64,000 nt of DNA from Pararhodobacter sp. SW119 (GTDB lineage Bacteria; Pseudomonadota; Alphaproteobacteria; Rhodobacterales; Rhodobacteraceae). Under the pieces are notes generated by a model. It was not told where the DNA came from, ran no database searches, and saw only the letters and a list, made by a program, of their open reading frames with translations. The position numbers and the translations under genes were made by a program. Positions within the stretch are counted from its first letter, which is position 1; every line of letters begins with the position of its first letter. Positions 56,621 through 64,000 of this stretch are shown here, one piece after another. The stretch is from contig NZ_JADDJF010000001.1 in the NCBI RefSeq assembly GCF_017811755.1, forward strand, positions 1-64,000, read 5' to 3'.

Positions 56621-56744
56621 AGTCGTGGCGCGGGCGGGCGCCTTTGGCTGGACAGGGGCGGATTTCCAAGCCATCAACCGCTGCGGCGACGGCCCACGAC
56701 GCCGTGACCCGATAGTGACCGATCGAACGCCTGGAGGCCCCCGC

Positions 56745-57377
56745 ATGAGCGACCATCTGACCGTTGTCGACCACCCGCTGGTCCAGCACAAGCTGACCAT
56801 CATGCGCGACAAGACCACCTCGACCGCGAAGTTCCGCCAGCTTCTGCGCGAGGTCAGCATGCTGCTGGCCTATGAGGTGACGCGCCGGATGGAGATGACG
56901 ACGCAGCGGATCGAGACGCCGATCCAGCCGATGGACGCGCCGATCATCGCCGGCCGGAAGCTGGCGCTGGTGTCGATCCTGCGGGCGGGCAACGGGTTGC
57001 TGGACGGGATACTGGAACTGGTGCCGTCGGCGCGCGTGGGGTTCATCGGGCTCTACCGCGACCCCGAGACGCTGCAGCCGGTGCAGTATTACTGCAAGCT
57101 GCCGTCGGAGTTGGACGAGCGGCTGGTCATCGTGGTCGATCCGATGCTGGCCACCGGCAATTCCTCGGCCGCGGCGGTCGATCTGCTGAAGCAGGCGGGG
57201 GCGCAGAACATCCGGTTCCTGTGCCTGCTGGCGGCGCCCGAGGGGGTGAAGCGGATGAAAGAGGCGCATCCCGACGTGCCGATCGTGACCGCCGCGCTGG
57301 ACGAGCGGCTGAACGATCATGGCTATATCGTGCCGGGGCTGGGCGATGCCGGTGACCGGATGTTCGGCACGAAATAG
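56745..57377 (+). CDS. upp: Uracil phosphoribosyltransferase
   Basis: This 210-residue enzyme makes UMP from uracil and PRPP. The PRPP-binding loop is [17 protein letters not shown] and the uracil site is [13 protein letters not shown] near the end. [14 protein letters not shown] is the second family block. CTGGAGGCC precedes the ATG. It closes the cdd-deoA-deoB-upp run and converges on the M48-like membrane protein gene across composite element e. Confidence 0.95.
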   Translation: MSDHLTVVDHPLVQHKLTIMRDKTTSTAKFRQLLREVSMLLAYEVTRRMEMTTQRIETPIQPMDAPIIAGRKLALVSILRAGNGLLDGILELVPSARVGFIGLYRDPETLQPVQYYCKLPSELDERLVIVVDPMLATGNSSAAAVDLLKQAGAQNIRFLCLLAAPEGVKRMKEAHPDVPIVTAALDERLNDHGYIVPGLGDAGDRMFGTK

Positions 57378-57399
57378 AGGCGATCCGGGGCCCGACCGA

Positions 57400-57417
57400 C
57401 GGGCACGCGGGTGCCCG
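57400..57417 (+). terminator. Hairpin downstream of upp
   Basis: CGGGCAC and GTGCCCG form a perfect 7-bp stem around GCGG, 23 bases after the upp stop. Composite element e starts 20 bases further on. Confidence 0.5.
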
Positions 57418-57437
57418 GAAGGTGCCAGATGCGGCGA

Positions 57438-57510
57438 TGCTCAAGCTTGAGCAATCGCGTAACTATCTGACAAAAAAAGAAAAGCGAAAAAATCTTAACC
57501 GGATTTCAAC
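57438..57510 (+). repeat. Convergent-gap composite element, copy e
   Basis: The palindrome TGCTCAAGCTTGAGCA (57438-57453) is followed by TTAACCGGATTTCAAC (57495-57510). The spacer from the 14-base core is 42 bases and very A-rich in its second half. It lies between the 3' ends of upp and the M48-like gene. Confidence 0.75.
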
Positions 57511-57539
57511 CCTTTGCGACGGCTTGAAAGCCGGCCTTG

Positions 57540-58571
57540 TCAGCGCGCGGTGGTCTGGCAGATCTGCGTCAGTGTCAGCCATTCCCCGTCGCTGAGAAGC
57601 GGCGCCTGATCGGTGGGTGCGGGGGTGTCGGCCAGCGCGCGGGTCAGGGCCTCGAACCCCGGGGGCAGCGAGACCGCGAACGCCGCGGGCGAGACGCCGA
57701 TTGCGGCGAAGCGTTCGGCCAGGTACGGCGCATCGGCGGGCGGGCGGCTGGCGGCAAAGCGCTGCGCGGCATAGCCCGCCAGCGCCGGGTCGGGCAGATT
57801 GCCGGTGATCAGCAGCCGGAAGGTGGCCAGCGTCCCGGCATGGGAGAGCACGTCGCGCATCGGGTCACGGGTCAGAAGCGCGTGTTCCTCGGCCAGAAGG
57901 TAGCCGGCCAGCGCCTCGGCGCTGTCCAGCCGGTCGAGCAGGCGGGCGTCGATGACGACCAGGCGTCCGGGCAGATGCGCCGATCCGAAGGCCGCGCCGC
58001 CGGAAAGGACCGCGACGGTGAAGCCGGGACCCAGCACCCGCAGCCGCAGCGTGGTCAGCGCCTGCCGCCCGGCCGGATCGGTGCAGAGGCGCGGCCCGCC
58101 GTCGGCCAGCGTCAGATCGGCCAGCGCGGCGCGGCCGACCTCGGCGCGCTTGGCGGGGGGTACGATGGCGGCTGTGTGATCGACCAGCGCCGGCGGCATC
58201 CACAACCAGGCGGCCAGCGCGACCGCCAGGATCGACAGGCCGACGAGCAGCTTGCGCAGGTGGCGCAGCCGGACGCGGGGCCGCAGCGCGGCGCGGATCG
58301 TCTCGAACGCCTCGATCAGGGTCAGGTCGTCGATCTCGATGATCTCAGAGGCTTCGTCAGGACCCGCGGCGTAGACCGCGGGTTCGCGACCCGGATTGAG
58401 CCGCACCAGCGCCGGCAGCGACCAATGGCTGACGATCGCGCCCGAGCGGCTGTCGGTGATCACCAGGCTGGACTTGCCGAGCGAGATCACGACGTCGCGT
58501 CGTTGCGCGTCCGGGTCGGCGCGCCAGACCGCGGGGCCTTCCAGCCGCTTGTATTTCTTCAGCGCCGTCAT
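57540..58571 (-). CDS. Membrane protein with a degenerate M48-like domain
   Basis: This 343-residue protein has a cytoplasmic N-terminal domain of about 100 residues, one membrane helix (RKLLVGLSILAVALAAWLWM), and a C-terminal part. The stretch LPGRLVVIDARLLDRL and SAEALAGYLLAEEHALLTRDP lines up with the core of M48 metallopeptidases, but the HExxH zinc helix reads AEEHA, so the zinc ligands are lost. A pseudo-peptidase scaffold is the best guess; the comparison is by eye only. It converges on upp and is read in the same direction as the downstream acyl-CoA synthetase gene. Confidence 0.6.
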   Translation of the reverse strand: MTALKKYKRLEGPAVWRADPDAQRRDVVISLGKSSLVITDSRSGAIVSHWSLPALVRLNPGREPAVYAAGPDEASEIIEIDDLTLIEAFETIRAALRPRVRLRHLRKLLVGLSILAVALAAWLWMPPALVDHTAAIVPPAKRAEVGRAALADLTLADGGPRLCTDPAGRQALTTLRLRVLGPGFTVAVLSGGAAFGSAHLPGRLVVIDARLLDRLDSAEALAGYLLAEEHALLTRDPMRDVLSHAGTLATFRLLITGNLPDPALAGYAAQRFAASRPPADAPYLAERFAAIGVSPAAFAVSLPPGFEALTRALADTPAPTDQAPLLSDGEWLTLTQICQTTAR

Positions 58572-58814
58572 TGCCTGCGTCCGCGCCTTTTCCTGTGCGC
58601 TTGCTGCCCGTCTGTCCGCCTCACATTAGCCCAGCGTCGCGCCCGCCGCTACTGCCCGCACGCCAAGGTGGTGCTGAAAACCCGCGATTGACGCGGACGA
58701 CCCGCCCCGTTCCGGCCTGCTTGCCGACATGCCTAACACGTAGGGGCCGCGTGGATACCGGGTGCCTGCGTTGCGCGCGCGGGTGCGGCCGCTTGCGCAA
58801 CGGCGCGGCGGCGA

Positions 58815-60452
58815 TCAGCCCGGCGTGCCGACCAGCGCGCGCGCCTTCTCGCGCAGTTCGAATTTCTGGATCTTGCCGGTCGAGGTCTTGGGCAATTCGC
58901 AGAAGACCACCGCCTTGGGTGTCTTGAACCCGGCGAGGCTGTTGCGGCAGAAGGCGATCAGTGCGTCGGCGTCGACGGTGGCGCCGTCCTTCAGTTCGAC
59001 GAAGGCGCAAGGTACCTCGCCCCATTTTTCGTCGGGCTTGGCGACGACGGCGGCCAACATGACGGCGGGGTGTTTCATCAGGATGCCCTCGACCTCGACC
59101 GAACTGACATTCTCGCCGCCCGAGATGATGATGTCCTTGGCGCGATCCGCGATCTTGATGTAGCCGTCGGGATGGCGGTAGGCGATGTCGCCCGAGTGGA
59201 AGTAGCCGCCGTCGAAGGCCGCGCGCGTGGCCTCGGGGTTCTTGTAGTAGCCCTTCATCACGCCGTTGCCGCGGTGCATGATCTCGCCCAGGCTCGCGCC
59301 GTCGCGCGGGGTGGGGGTCAGGTCGGGGGCGGTGACGGTGACGTCGTCCATGAAGGGCATGGCGACGCCGGTGCGCGCCTTGACGGCGGCGCGGTCGTCG
59401 GGGGGCAGGGTGTCGAAGCCGTCATGCCAAGTGCATTCGGTGGCCGGCCCGTAGGTCTCGGTCAGGCCGTAGACCTGCGTCACGTTGAAGCCCAGGGGTT
59501 CGATCGCGGCGAGCGTCGCGGCGGCGGGGGGCGCGCCGGCGGTGAAGACCTCGACCACGTGGTCGAAGGGCAGGCGGTCCGCGGGTTTCGCGTTGATGAT
59601 CGTGTTGAGCACGATGGGCGCGCCGCCGAAATGCGTGGCCTTTTCGCCCGCAATGGCCTGGTAGATGCCGGCCGCGGTGATGTCGCGCAGGCAGATCATG
59701 GTGCCGCCCAGCAGGGGCAGCATCCAGGGGTGGCACCAGGCGTTGCAGTGAAACATCGGCACGATGGTCAGGTAGCGGGGGTAAAGCACCATGCGCCAGC
59801 TGACCACCTGTCCCATCGCCGCCAGATAGGCGCCGCGGTGGTGGTAGACCACGCCCTTCGGCCGCCCGGTCGTGCCGGATGTGTAGTTGAGCGCGAGGCT
59901 TTCCCATTCGTCCTGCGGCATCTGCCAGGCAAAACCGGGATCGCTGGCGGCCAGCAAATCCTCATACGTCCGGTGGCGGCCGGAGGGGGCGAAGCCCGCC
60001 TCCGCATCCGGCCATTCGATCAGCGTCGGCGGGTCGGCGCGGTCGGCGAGCGCGGCCTCGGCCAGGTCCAGGAAGGCGGTATCGACGATCACCACTTTCG
60101 CCCCGCCGTGGTCGAAAATGTAGCGTACGGTGTCCACGTCCAGCCGCGTGTTGATCGCGTTCAGCACCGCGCCGCAGGCGGGGACGCCGAAATGCGCCTC
60201 GGCGTGCGGCGGTACGTTGGGCAGGATGGTTGCCACGACATCGCCGGGGCGCACGCCGAGACCGGCCAGGCCCGAGGCCAGCCGGCTGACGCGGGCGCGG
60301 TAATCGGCGTAGGTTCGCCGCGTGGCGCCGTAGACCATCGCCTCGCGGTCCGCGAAGATGTCGGCGGCGCGCGCCAGGAACGACAGCGGCGTCAGCGGCG
60401 TGTAGTTGGCCGCGCATTTCTCCAGCCCCGTCTCGTCCGCCAGCCAGCCCAT
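58815..60452 (-). CDS. Acyl-CoA synthetase, DmdB-like
   Basis: This 545-residue AMP-forming ligase joins a fatty or methylthio acid to CoA. The adenylate motif is LNYTSGTTGRPKGVVYHH. GGAPIVLNTIIN and TAGAPPAAATLAAIEPLGFNVTQVYGLTETYGP form the substrate pocket, and KTSTGKIQKF carries the C-terminal catalytic lysine. By whole-length pattern it falls with the roseobacter enzymes that include DmdB, which activates methylmercaptopropionate from DMSP. A medium-chain fatty acid substrate is equally possible. No dmdA, dmdC or dmdD gene lies in the window. GGGGGCGA lies before the ATG. Confidence 0.8.
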   Translation of the reverse strand: MGWLADETGLEKCAANYTPLTPLSFLARAADIFADREAMVYGATRRTYADYRARVSRLASGLAGLGVRPGDVVATILPNVPPHAEAHFGVPACGAVLNAINTRLDVDTVRYIFDHGGAKVVIVDTAFLDLAEAALADRADPPTLIEWPDAEAGFAPSGRHRTYEDLLAASDPGFAWQMPQDEWESLALNYTSGTTGRPKGVVYHHRGAYLAAMGQVVSWRMVLYPRYLTIVPMFHCNAWCHPWMLPLLGGTMICLRDITAAGIYQAIAGEKATHFGGAPIVLNTIINAKPADRLPFDHVVEVFTAGAPPAAATLAAIEPLGFNVTQVYGLTETYGPATECTWHDGFDTLPPDDRAAVKARTGVAMPFMDDVTVTAPDLTPTPRDGASLGEIMHRGNGVMKGYYKNPEATRAAFDGGYFHSGDIAYRHPDGYIKIADRAKDIIISGGENVSSVEVEGILMKHPAVMLAAVVAKPDEKWGEVPCAFVELKDGATVDADALIAFCRNSLAGFKTPKAVVFCELPKTSTGKIQKFELREKARALVGTPG

Positions 60453-60537
60453 GTCGCCCCCTTGCCAATCGCCCGCGCTTCTGTTCAGCCATAATGTCCG
60501 CAGGCGCAGAATGATGAAAGAGCAAAGGCAGGAGAAG

Positions 60538-61494
60538 ATGTCCGGTACCGCAGCAGATCAGCCGACGATGGGGGCGCGCACGGGCCTGCCCAACCGGACG
60601 CTGGCGGCGGCCTTCGCGGTGCTGGGCTACGCCACGCTGATCGGCTACACCGACAATTACGTGCGCGTCGTCGCGGTCGAGGCGGGGCTCTGGCAGTTCC
60701 ACCTGATCCGGACGCTGATGGCGGCGGCGGTGTTCTTCGCGGTGGCGCCCGTGCTGGGGCTGGACCTGCGGCCAAAGAGCTGGCGCGCGGTGGCGGGGCG
60801 TTCGGCGCTGCATGGCGGCGCGATGCTGATCTATTTCGGCTGCCTGGCGTTCCTGCCGGTGGCGCAGGTCGCGGCGGGCCTGTTCACCGCGCCGATCTTC
60901 GTGCTGCTGATCGCGCGCTTCGTCTACGGGCACGCGCTGGGGCCGGCGCGGATCCTTGCGGCGGCTGTGGGCTTTCTGGGCGTGATCCTGGCGCTGATGC
61001 CGGGGACCGAGGCGCCGCTGGGCTGGGCCAGCGTCTTGCCGATCGCGGCGGGGGCGCTCTATGCGCTGGGCAACATCGCCACGCGGGAATGGTGCGTGGG
61101 CGAGAGTGCGGCGACGCTGACGCTGGGCTTCTTCGTCGCCCTCGGCGCGGCGGGGCTGCTAGGGGTGCTCGCGCTGGCGGTCGTGCCGTTGCCGGTGGCG
61201 GCGGGGGCTGACGGGTTCATCGCGCGCGGCTGGGTCTGGCCGACGGGGACGTTTCTTTACTGGACAGCGGTGCAGGCGGTGGGGTCGATGGTTGCGGTCG
61301 GGCTTGTGGTGCGCGCCTACCAACTGGCCGAGGCAAGTCGCGTCGCGATCTTCGAATACGTCATCCTGCCGATTGCCGCGCTCTGGGGCTGGTTTCTGTG
61401 GGGCGAGACGCTGGGCTGGGTGGCCCTCGTCGGCATGGCGCTGATCGTGGCGGCAGGCAGCGCGATCGTCTGGCGCGGTCAGCCGGACGCGTGA
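60538..61494 (+). CDS. EamA-family permease
   Basis: This 318-residue inner membrane protein of the drug/metabolite transporter superfamily has ten hydrophobic helices in two EamA halves. The first half has FHLIRTLMAAAVFFAVAPVLGL and ends ALMPG; the second contains RAYQLAEASRVAIFEYVILPIAALWGWFLWGE, the usual proline-tryptophan end. A GCAGGAGAAG site precedes the chosen ATG, with two other ATGs 8-9 codons upstream. The substrate is unknown. It is divergent from the acyl-CoA synthetase and converges on metA. Confidence 0.8.
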   Translation: MSGTAADQPTMGARTGLPNRTLAAAFAVLGYATLIGYTDNYVRVVAVEAGLWQFHLIRTLMAAAVFFAVAPVLGLDLRPKSWRAVAGRSALHGGAMLIYFGCLAFLPVAQVAAGLFTAPIFVLLIARFVYGHALGPARILAAAVGFLGVILALMPGTEAPLGWASVLPIAAGALYALGNIATREWCVGESAATLTLGFFVALGAAGLLGVLALAVVPLPVAAGADGFIARGWVWPTGTFLYWTAVQAVGSMVAVGLVVRAYQLAEASRVAIFEYVILPIAALWGWFLWGETLGWVALVGMALIVAAGSAIVWRGQPDA

Positions 61495-61626
61495 CCGCAT
61501 TGTGCGGTCGGCCGGTATGGACCGACCGTCCAGTGTGATGGCACCGCGCCGACGGGAAGCGTCTACCGCGAGGTGAAGGTCCAGGCGTGCGGGCATGTCC
61601 GGATGCTGCGCAGGCCCACGTCCCGT

Positions 61627-62556
61627 TCAGTCGCGCACCTCGGTGCCTATGCGGTCGAGGTCGTAGGGCGTGCTCTGGTAGATCTCGTTGATCCAGTTGC
61701 CGTAGAGCAGATGCGCGTGGCTGCGCCAGCGGTTCGTCGGCATCTGCGACGGGTCGTCGTCGGGATAGTAGTTGACCGGCACGTCGATCGGGCTGCCGGC
61801 GGCGGTGTCGCGGTCGAACTCGTCCTTCAGGGTGGTCGAGTCGTATTCCAGATGGTTGAAGATATAGAGCGCGCGATGCGTGGCGTCCTCGACCAGGCAG
61901 GGGCCGACTTCGTCGGAACCAAGCAGCGTGACCAGCCCCGGCGCGGCGTCGATCTCATCCTGCTTCATCTCGGTCCAGCGCGACACCGGGATCAGCACGT
62001 CGTCCGAAAAACCGCGCAGGAAGGGCGAGGCGGGCGCGAGGTTCTGGTGGCGGAAGCAGCCGAACGCCTTCTTTTCCAGCAGATGCTTCTGCACCCCGTG
62101 GAAATGATGGATCATCGCCATACCGCCCCAACAGACGCCGAAGGTCGAATGGACATGGGTTTGCGTCCACTCGAAGACCTCGCACAACTCGTCCCAGTAG
62201 GTCACGTCCTTGAACGGCAGATGTTCGATCGGGGCGCCGGTGATGATCAGGCCGTCGAACTTTTCCTTCCGCGCCTGCCGGAAGGGCCGGTAGAAGGCGG
62301 CCATGTGTTCGGCCGCGGTGTTCTTCGTGCGGTGCGCGCTCATCCGGATGAGGCGCAGATCGATCTGCAGCGGCGTTGCGCCGATCAGCCGGGCGAATTG
62401 GTTCTCCGTCTGGATCTTCTTCGGCATCAGGTTCAGCAGCGCGATCTTCAGCGGCCGGATGTCCTGCCGTGCGGCGCGGGAATGCGACATGACCGACACG
62501 CCCTCGCGGGCGAGCACGTCAAAGGCGGGCAGGGACGAGGGCAGGGTGATCGGCAT
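61627..62556 (-). CDS. metA: Homoserine O-acyltransferase (MetA family, predicted acetyltransferase)
   Basis: This 309-residue MetA-type enzyme acylates homoserine in methionine synthesis. The catalytic Cys142 is in [10 protein letters not shown], with the His and Glu of the glutamine-amidotransferase-like triad in [13 protein letters not shown]. Residue 111 is Glu ([10 protein letters not shown]). In this family Glu here goes with acetyl-CoA use, Gly with succinyl-CoA, so O-acetylhomoserine is predicted despite the usual 'succinyltransferase' name. No SAM riboswitch was recognised in the leader. Confidence 0.92.
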   Translation of the reverse strand: MPITLPSSLPAFDVLAREGVSVMSHSRAARQDIRPLKIALLNLMPKKIQTENQFARLIGATPLQIDLRLIRMSAHRTKNTAAEHMAAFYRPFRQARKEKFDGLIITGAPIEHLPFKDVTYWDELCEVFEWTQTHVHSTFGVCWGGMAMIHHFHGVQKHLLEKKAFGCFRHQNLAPASPFLRGFSDDVLIPVSRWTEMKQDEIDAAPGLVTLLGSDEVGPCLVEDATHRALYIFNHLEYDSTTLKDEFDRDTAAGSPIDVPVNYYPDDDPSQMPTNRWRSHAHLLYGNWINEIYQSTPYDLDRIGTEVRD

Positions 62557-62611
62557 GGCGGTGTCCTTGGTGCCGGGCAGATGTACGCGGCGCTTGCGGG
62601 GCGTTCAAGCG

Positions 62612-62637
62612 TCGCCGGCGGGACATGTGGCCGGCGA
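62612..62637 (-). terminator. Hairpin downstream of the P-loop gene
   Basis: TCGCCGGC and GCCGGCGA form a perfect 8-bp stem with a ten-base loop. On the minus strand it lies 14 bases after the stop of the 290-residue gene and before the metA start. Confidence 0.45.
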
Positions 62638-62650
62638 GTTGGTTTCGGGT

Positions 62651-63523
62651 TCAAGGCTGGACCGAAGCCCGCTTGTCGAGGGTGCGCGCGACGAGGTCGT
62701 TGAAATCCTGCGCCGATTCCACGCGCGCGATGTCGGCCGCGGCGACCGTCAGGCCCCAGTTTTCCGCCATCGCCTGGTAGAGCGGCTGGCGATGGGCCAG
62801 CGCGCGGGCATAGGTCCAGCGGATGAAGGCATCGGGATCGACGGCGTCGGGCGCGAGGCCGGTTTCGGCAAGGTAGGCCCGCCAGGCGTCATTGAGAAAA
62901 TCGGGATGATAATACATCGGCTTCGGCGCCCGGTCGAAGCGGCGCACCAGGTCGGCGGTATGCGCCTCGGTCCCTGCGATCCAGATCATCAGCAGGTGTT
63001 TCGAGAGCGTGTTCAGCACCGGGTCGGCCGGATCGCTGGGGTCCACAACCTCGCATATCGACCCCGAGGTGTCGCAGACGAAGTTCGCGTAGCCGTAGAT
63101 CTCCTGCGCGCGGGCGATGAAGCGCGGGGTGTCCAGCATGGCCGCAATCTCGGCGTCGCGGTGCATGTCCTGGCGCTCGCGGTAGTCGTCGAAGGGCAGC
63201 CCGCCCTTGCGCGGGTCGCCCGGCTTGCCCAGCCAGGTCGCCAACGGCGCCAGGTTGTCGAAGGTGATGTTGGACCGGATATGTACCGAGTCCGACAGCA
63301 GAAGCTCGCGCAGCAGCGGCACCTTCATCGCCTCGCGCTTGAAGTTGTCGGCGATGTCCTCGCCCAGGTAGCGGGTGCCGATGCGGTAGTCGACCGAGTA
63401 GTGGAACCACCCGCTCGCCCGCAAGAGGGCCGAGATCCGGGTCTTGCCCAGCCCGGACATGCCGAACAGCAGCACGCGCTTCTCGGTCGCTTTCAGCCAG
63501 TCCTCGGCGGTCGAGTAGATCAT
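62651..63523 (-). CDS. P-loop ATPase-like protein of unknown role
   Basis: This 290-residue cytoplasmic protein has an N-terminal P-loop GMSGLGKTRIS (near residue 21) and a region HYSVDYRIGTRYL that may be the base- or sugar-binding strand of a nucleotide kinase. Further blocks are SNITFDNLAPLATWLG, FVCDTSGSICEVVDPSDP and WIAGTEAHTADLV. A P-loop kinase-like fold is likely but the Walker B Asp is not certain. I do not recognise a named family. It lies between metA and a penicillin acylase family gene, all on the same strand. Its ribosome site is GAAAGG. Confidence 0.65.
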   Translation of the reverse strand: MIYSTAEDWLKATEKRVLLFGMSGLGKTRISALLRASGWFHYSVDYRIGTRYLGEDIADNFKREAMKVPLLRELLLSDSVHIRSNITFDNLAPLATWLGKPGDPRKGGLPFDDYRERQDMHRDAEIAAMLDTPRFIARAQEIYGYANFVCDTSGSICEVVDPSDPADPVLNTLSKHLLMIWIAGTEAHTADLVRRFDRAPKPMYYHPDFLNDAWRAYLAETGLAPDAVDPDAFIRWTYARALAHRQPLYQAMAENWGLTVAAADIARVESAQDFNDLVARTLDKRASVQP

Positions 63524-63562
63524 CGCGGGCCTTTCGGGAAAACGCGGCGGATCATGGCGCGC

Positions 63563-64000
63563 TCAGGGCGCGGGTTCAAGGCGGGTGACCCCGATGCCGC
63601 CGGCGCGCGCCAGATCCGGGTCGAGGGTCATGGGAATGTATTCACCCCGCCGCCAGAGCACGCCCAGATCGTCGAAATGCCGGCTGAGCGGATGGCCCGA
63701 CTGCCCGGTCGAGATGATGAAGACCGAGGCGTCGGGATCGGCCAGGTCGTAGACCCCGCGGTAGCCCGCGCCGTGGACGTTGAGGAACGGCTCCGGCTCG
63801 GTCGACGGGCCGCCCCGGATGCGGCCGCGCAACAGCGTGTTGTCGCCGCCGCTGGTCGACTGCCGGATGTTGACGAAGTGGCGCAGGATCGGCACGTCGC
63901 CCAGAACCGCATGATCGTGGGTGGCTTGGTGCGCGTCGCCCCAGCGCCAGCTTTCGATATTCGGCCCGTACCTCTCCGCCAGCCACAGAAGGGCGTTGTC
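63563..64000 (-). CDS. Penicillin acylase family protein, C-terminal part (5' truncated by window edge)
   Basis: Only the last 145 residues are visible; the frame is open to base 64000. The visible start DNALLWLAERYGPNIES and the WRWGDAHQATHDHAV motif match the C-terminal part of the beta subunit of penicillin amidase-type Ntn hydrolases, followed by NVHGAGYRGVYDL and FIISTGQSGHPLSRHFDDLGVLWRRGEYIPM. The catalytic N-terminal Ser lies outside. These periplasmic enzymes cut amide bonds, often of acyl-homoserine lactones or peptides. The substrate here is unknown. Confidence 0.85.
   Translation of the reverse strand, partial: DNALLWLAERYGPNIESWRWGDAHQATHDHAVLGDVPILRHFVNIRQSTSGGDNTLLRGRIRGGPSTEPEPFLNVHGAGYRGVYDLADPDASVFIISTGQSGHPLSRHFDDLGVLWRRGEYIPMTLDPDLARAGGIGVTRLEPAP

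Noticed and set aside
62557-62650. SAM-type riboswitch before metA
   Set aside because: The leader is short and holds only the hairpin that belongs to the end of the preceding gene; no SAM-I, SAM-II or SAM/SAH consensus was seen.

Overview
The window is a continuous stretch of high-GC alphaproteobacterial chromosome. Gene content points to the family Rhodobacteraceae, probably the roseobacter side. The markers are a TRAP transporter (dctPQM), a short HPr kinase next to rapZ, an ATP-dependent PckA divergent from chvI-chvG, an E1-beta subunit of pyruvate dehydrogenase carrying its own lipoyl domain, a methylsuccinyl-CoA dehydrogenase of the ethylmalonyl-CoA pathway, and a DmdB-like acyl-CoA ligase. 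The genus cannot be fixed from this sequence. No phage, insertion sequence, CRISPR array or rRNA was seen. There is one tRNA gene (Asp).

Layout. 1-2.0 kb: end of a type I secretion ABC transporter and its HlyD-type adaptor. 2.0-6.6 kb: zinc-ribbon membrane protein, acyltransferase, TRAP transporter. 6.9-9.4 kb: tRNA-Asp, murD, a RarD-type permease. 9.4-13.6 kb: pdhA-pdhB-pdhC and an FtsB/DivIC-like protein. 13.7-17.3 kb: acyl-CoA dehydrogenase, alpha/beta hydrolase, threonine/serine dehydratase. 17.4-23.3 kb: small hypothetical, metG, a four-repeat secreted protein, a SYLF lipoprotein, hemB. 23.4-28.2 kb: membrane protein, mfd, a NYN/LOTUS protein. 28.4-31.8 kb: thioesterase, enoyl-CoA hydratase, hemC and hemE. 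32.1-37 kb: mcd, TSUP permease, DUF3859 protein, pckA. 37.2-41.7 kb: chvI, chvG, hprK, rapZ, a mannose-type EIIA and HPr. 41.9-46.3 kb: 3-hydroxybutyryl-CoA dehydrogenase, an unusual membrane protein, etfBA, cobalamin adenosyltransferase. 46.4-51 kb: a short-chain dehydrogenase, a LuxO-like regulator with an Hpt partner, prpE. 51.2-57.4 kb: maeB and the nucleoside-salvage run cdd-deoA-deoB-upp. 57.5-64 kb: a degenerate M48-like membrane protein, acyl-CoA synthetase, EamA permease, metA, a P-loop protein, and the end of a penicillin acylase family gene.

The genes mostly serve organic-acid and acyl-CoA use. TRAP uptake, PrpE, Mcd, Hbd, ETF, cobalamin adenosyltransferase, MaeB and PckA together would feed C2-C4 units through propionyl-CoA and the ethylmalonyl-CoA route into malate, PEP and gluconeogenesis. 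ChvG/ChvI and the permease-less PTS (HprK, RapZ, EIIA, HPr) are likely regulatory layers over this.

The most notable non-coding signal is a composite element found seven times. It is a palindrome of at least 14 bp whose sequence varies, a spacer of 41 or 42 bases, and the motif TTAACCG(C/G/T)A.TG.AA or a close variant. All seven copies lie between the 3' ends of convergent genes. Of the seven convergent gaps of 100 bp or more, six carry it, one of them as an inverted pair. I know of no named family that matches it. A second dispersed repeat is an 11-bp-unit tandem array, seen at 6.8 kb and, inverted, at 17.8 kb.
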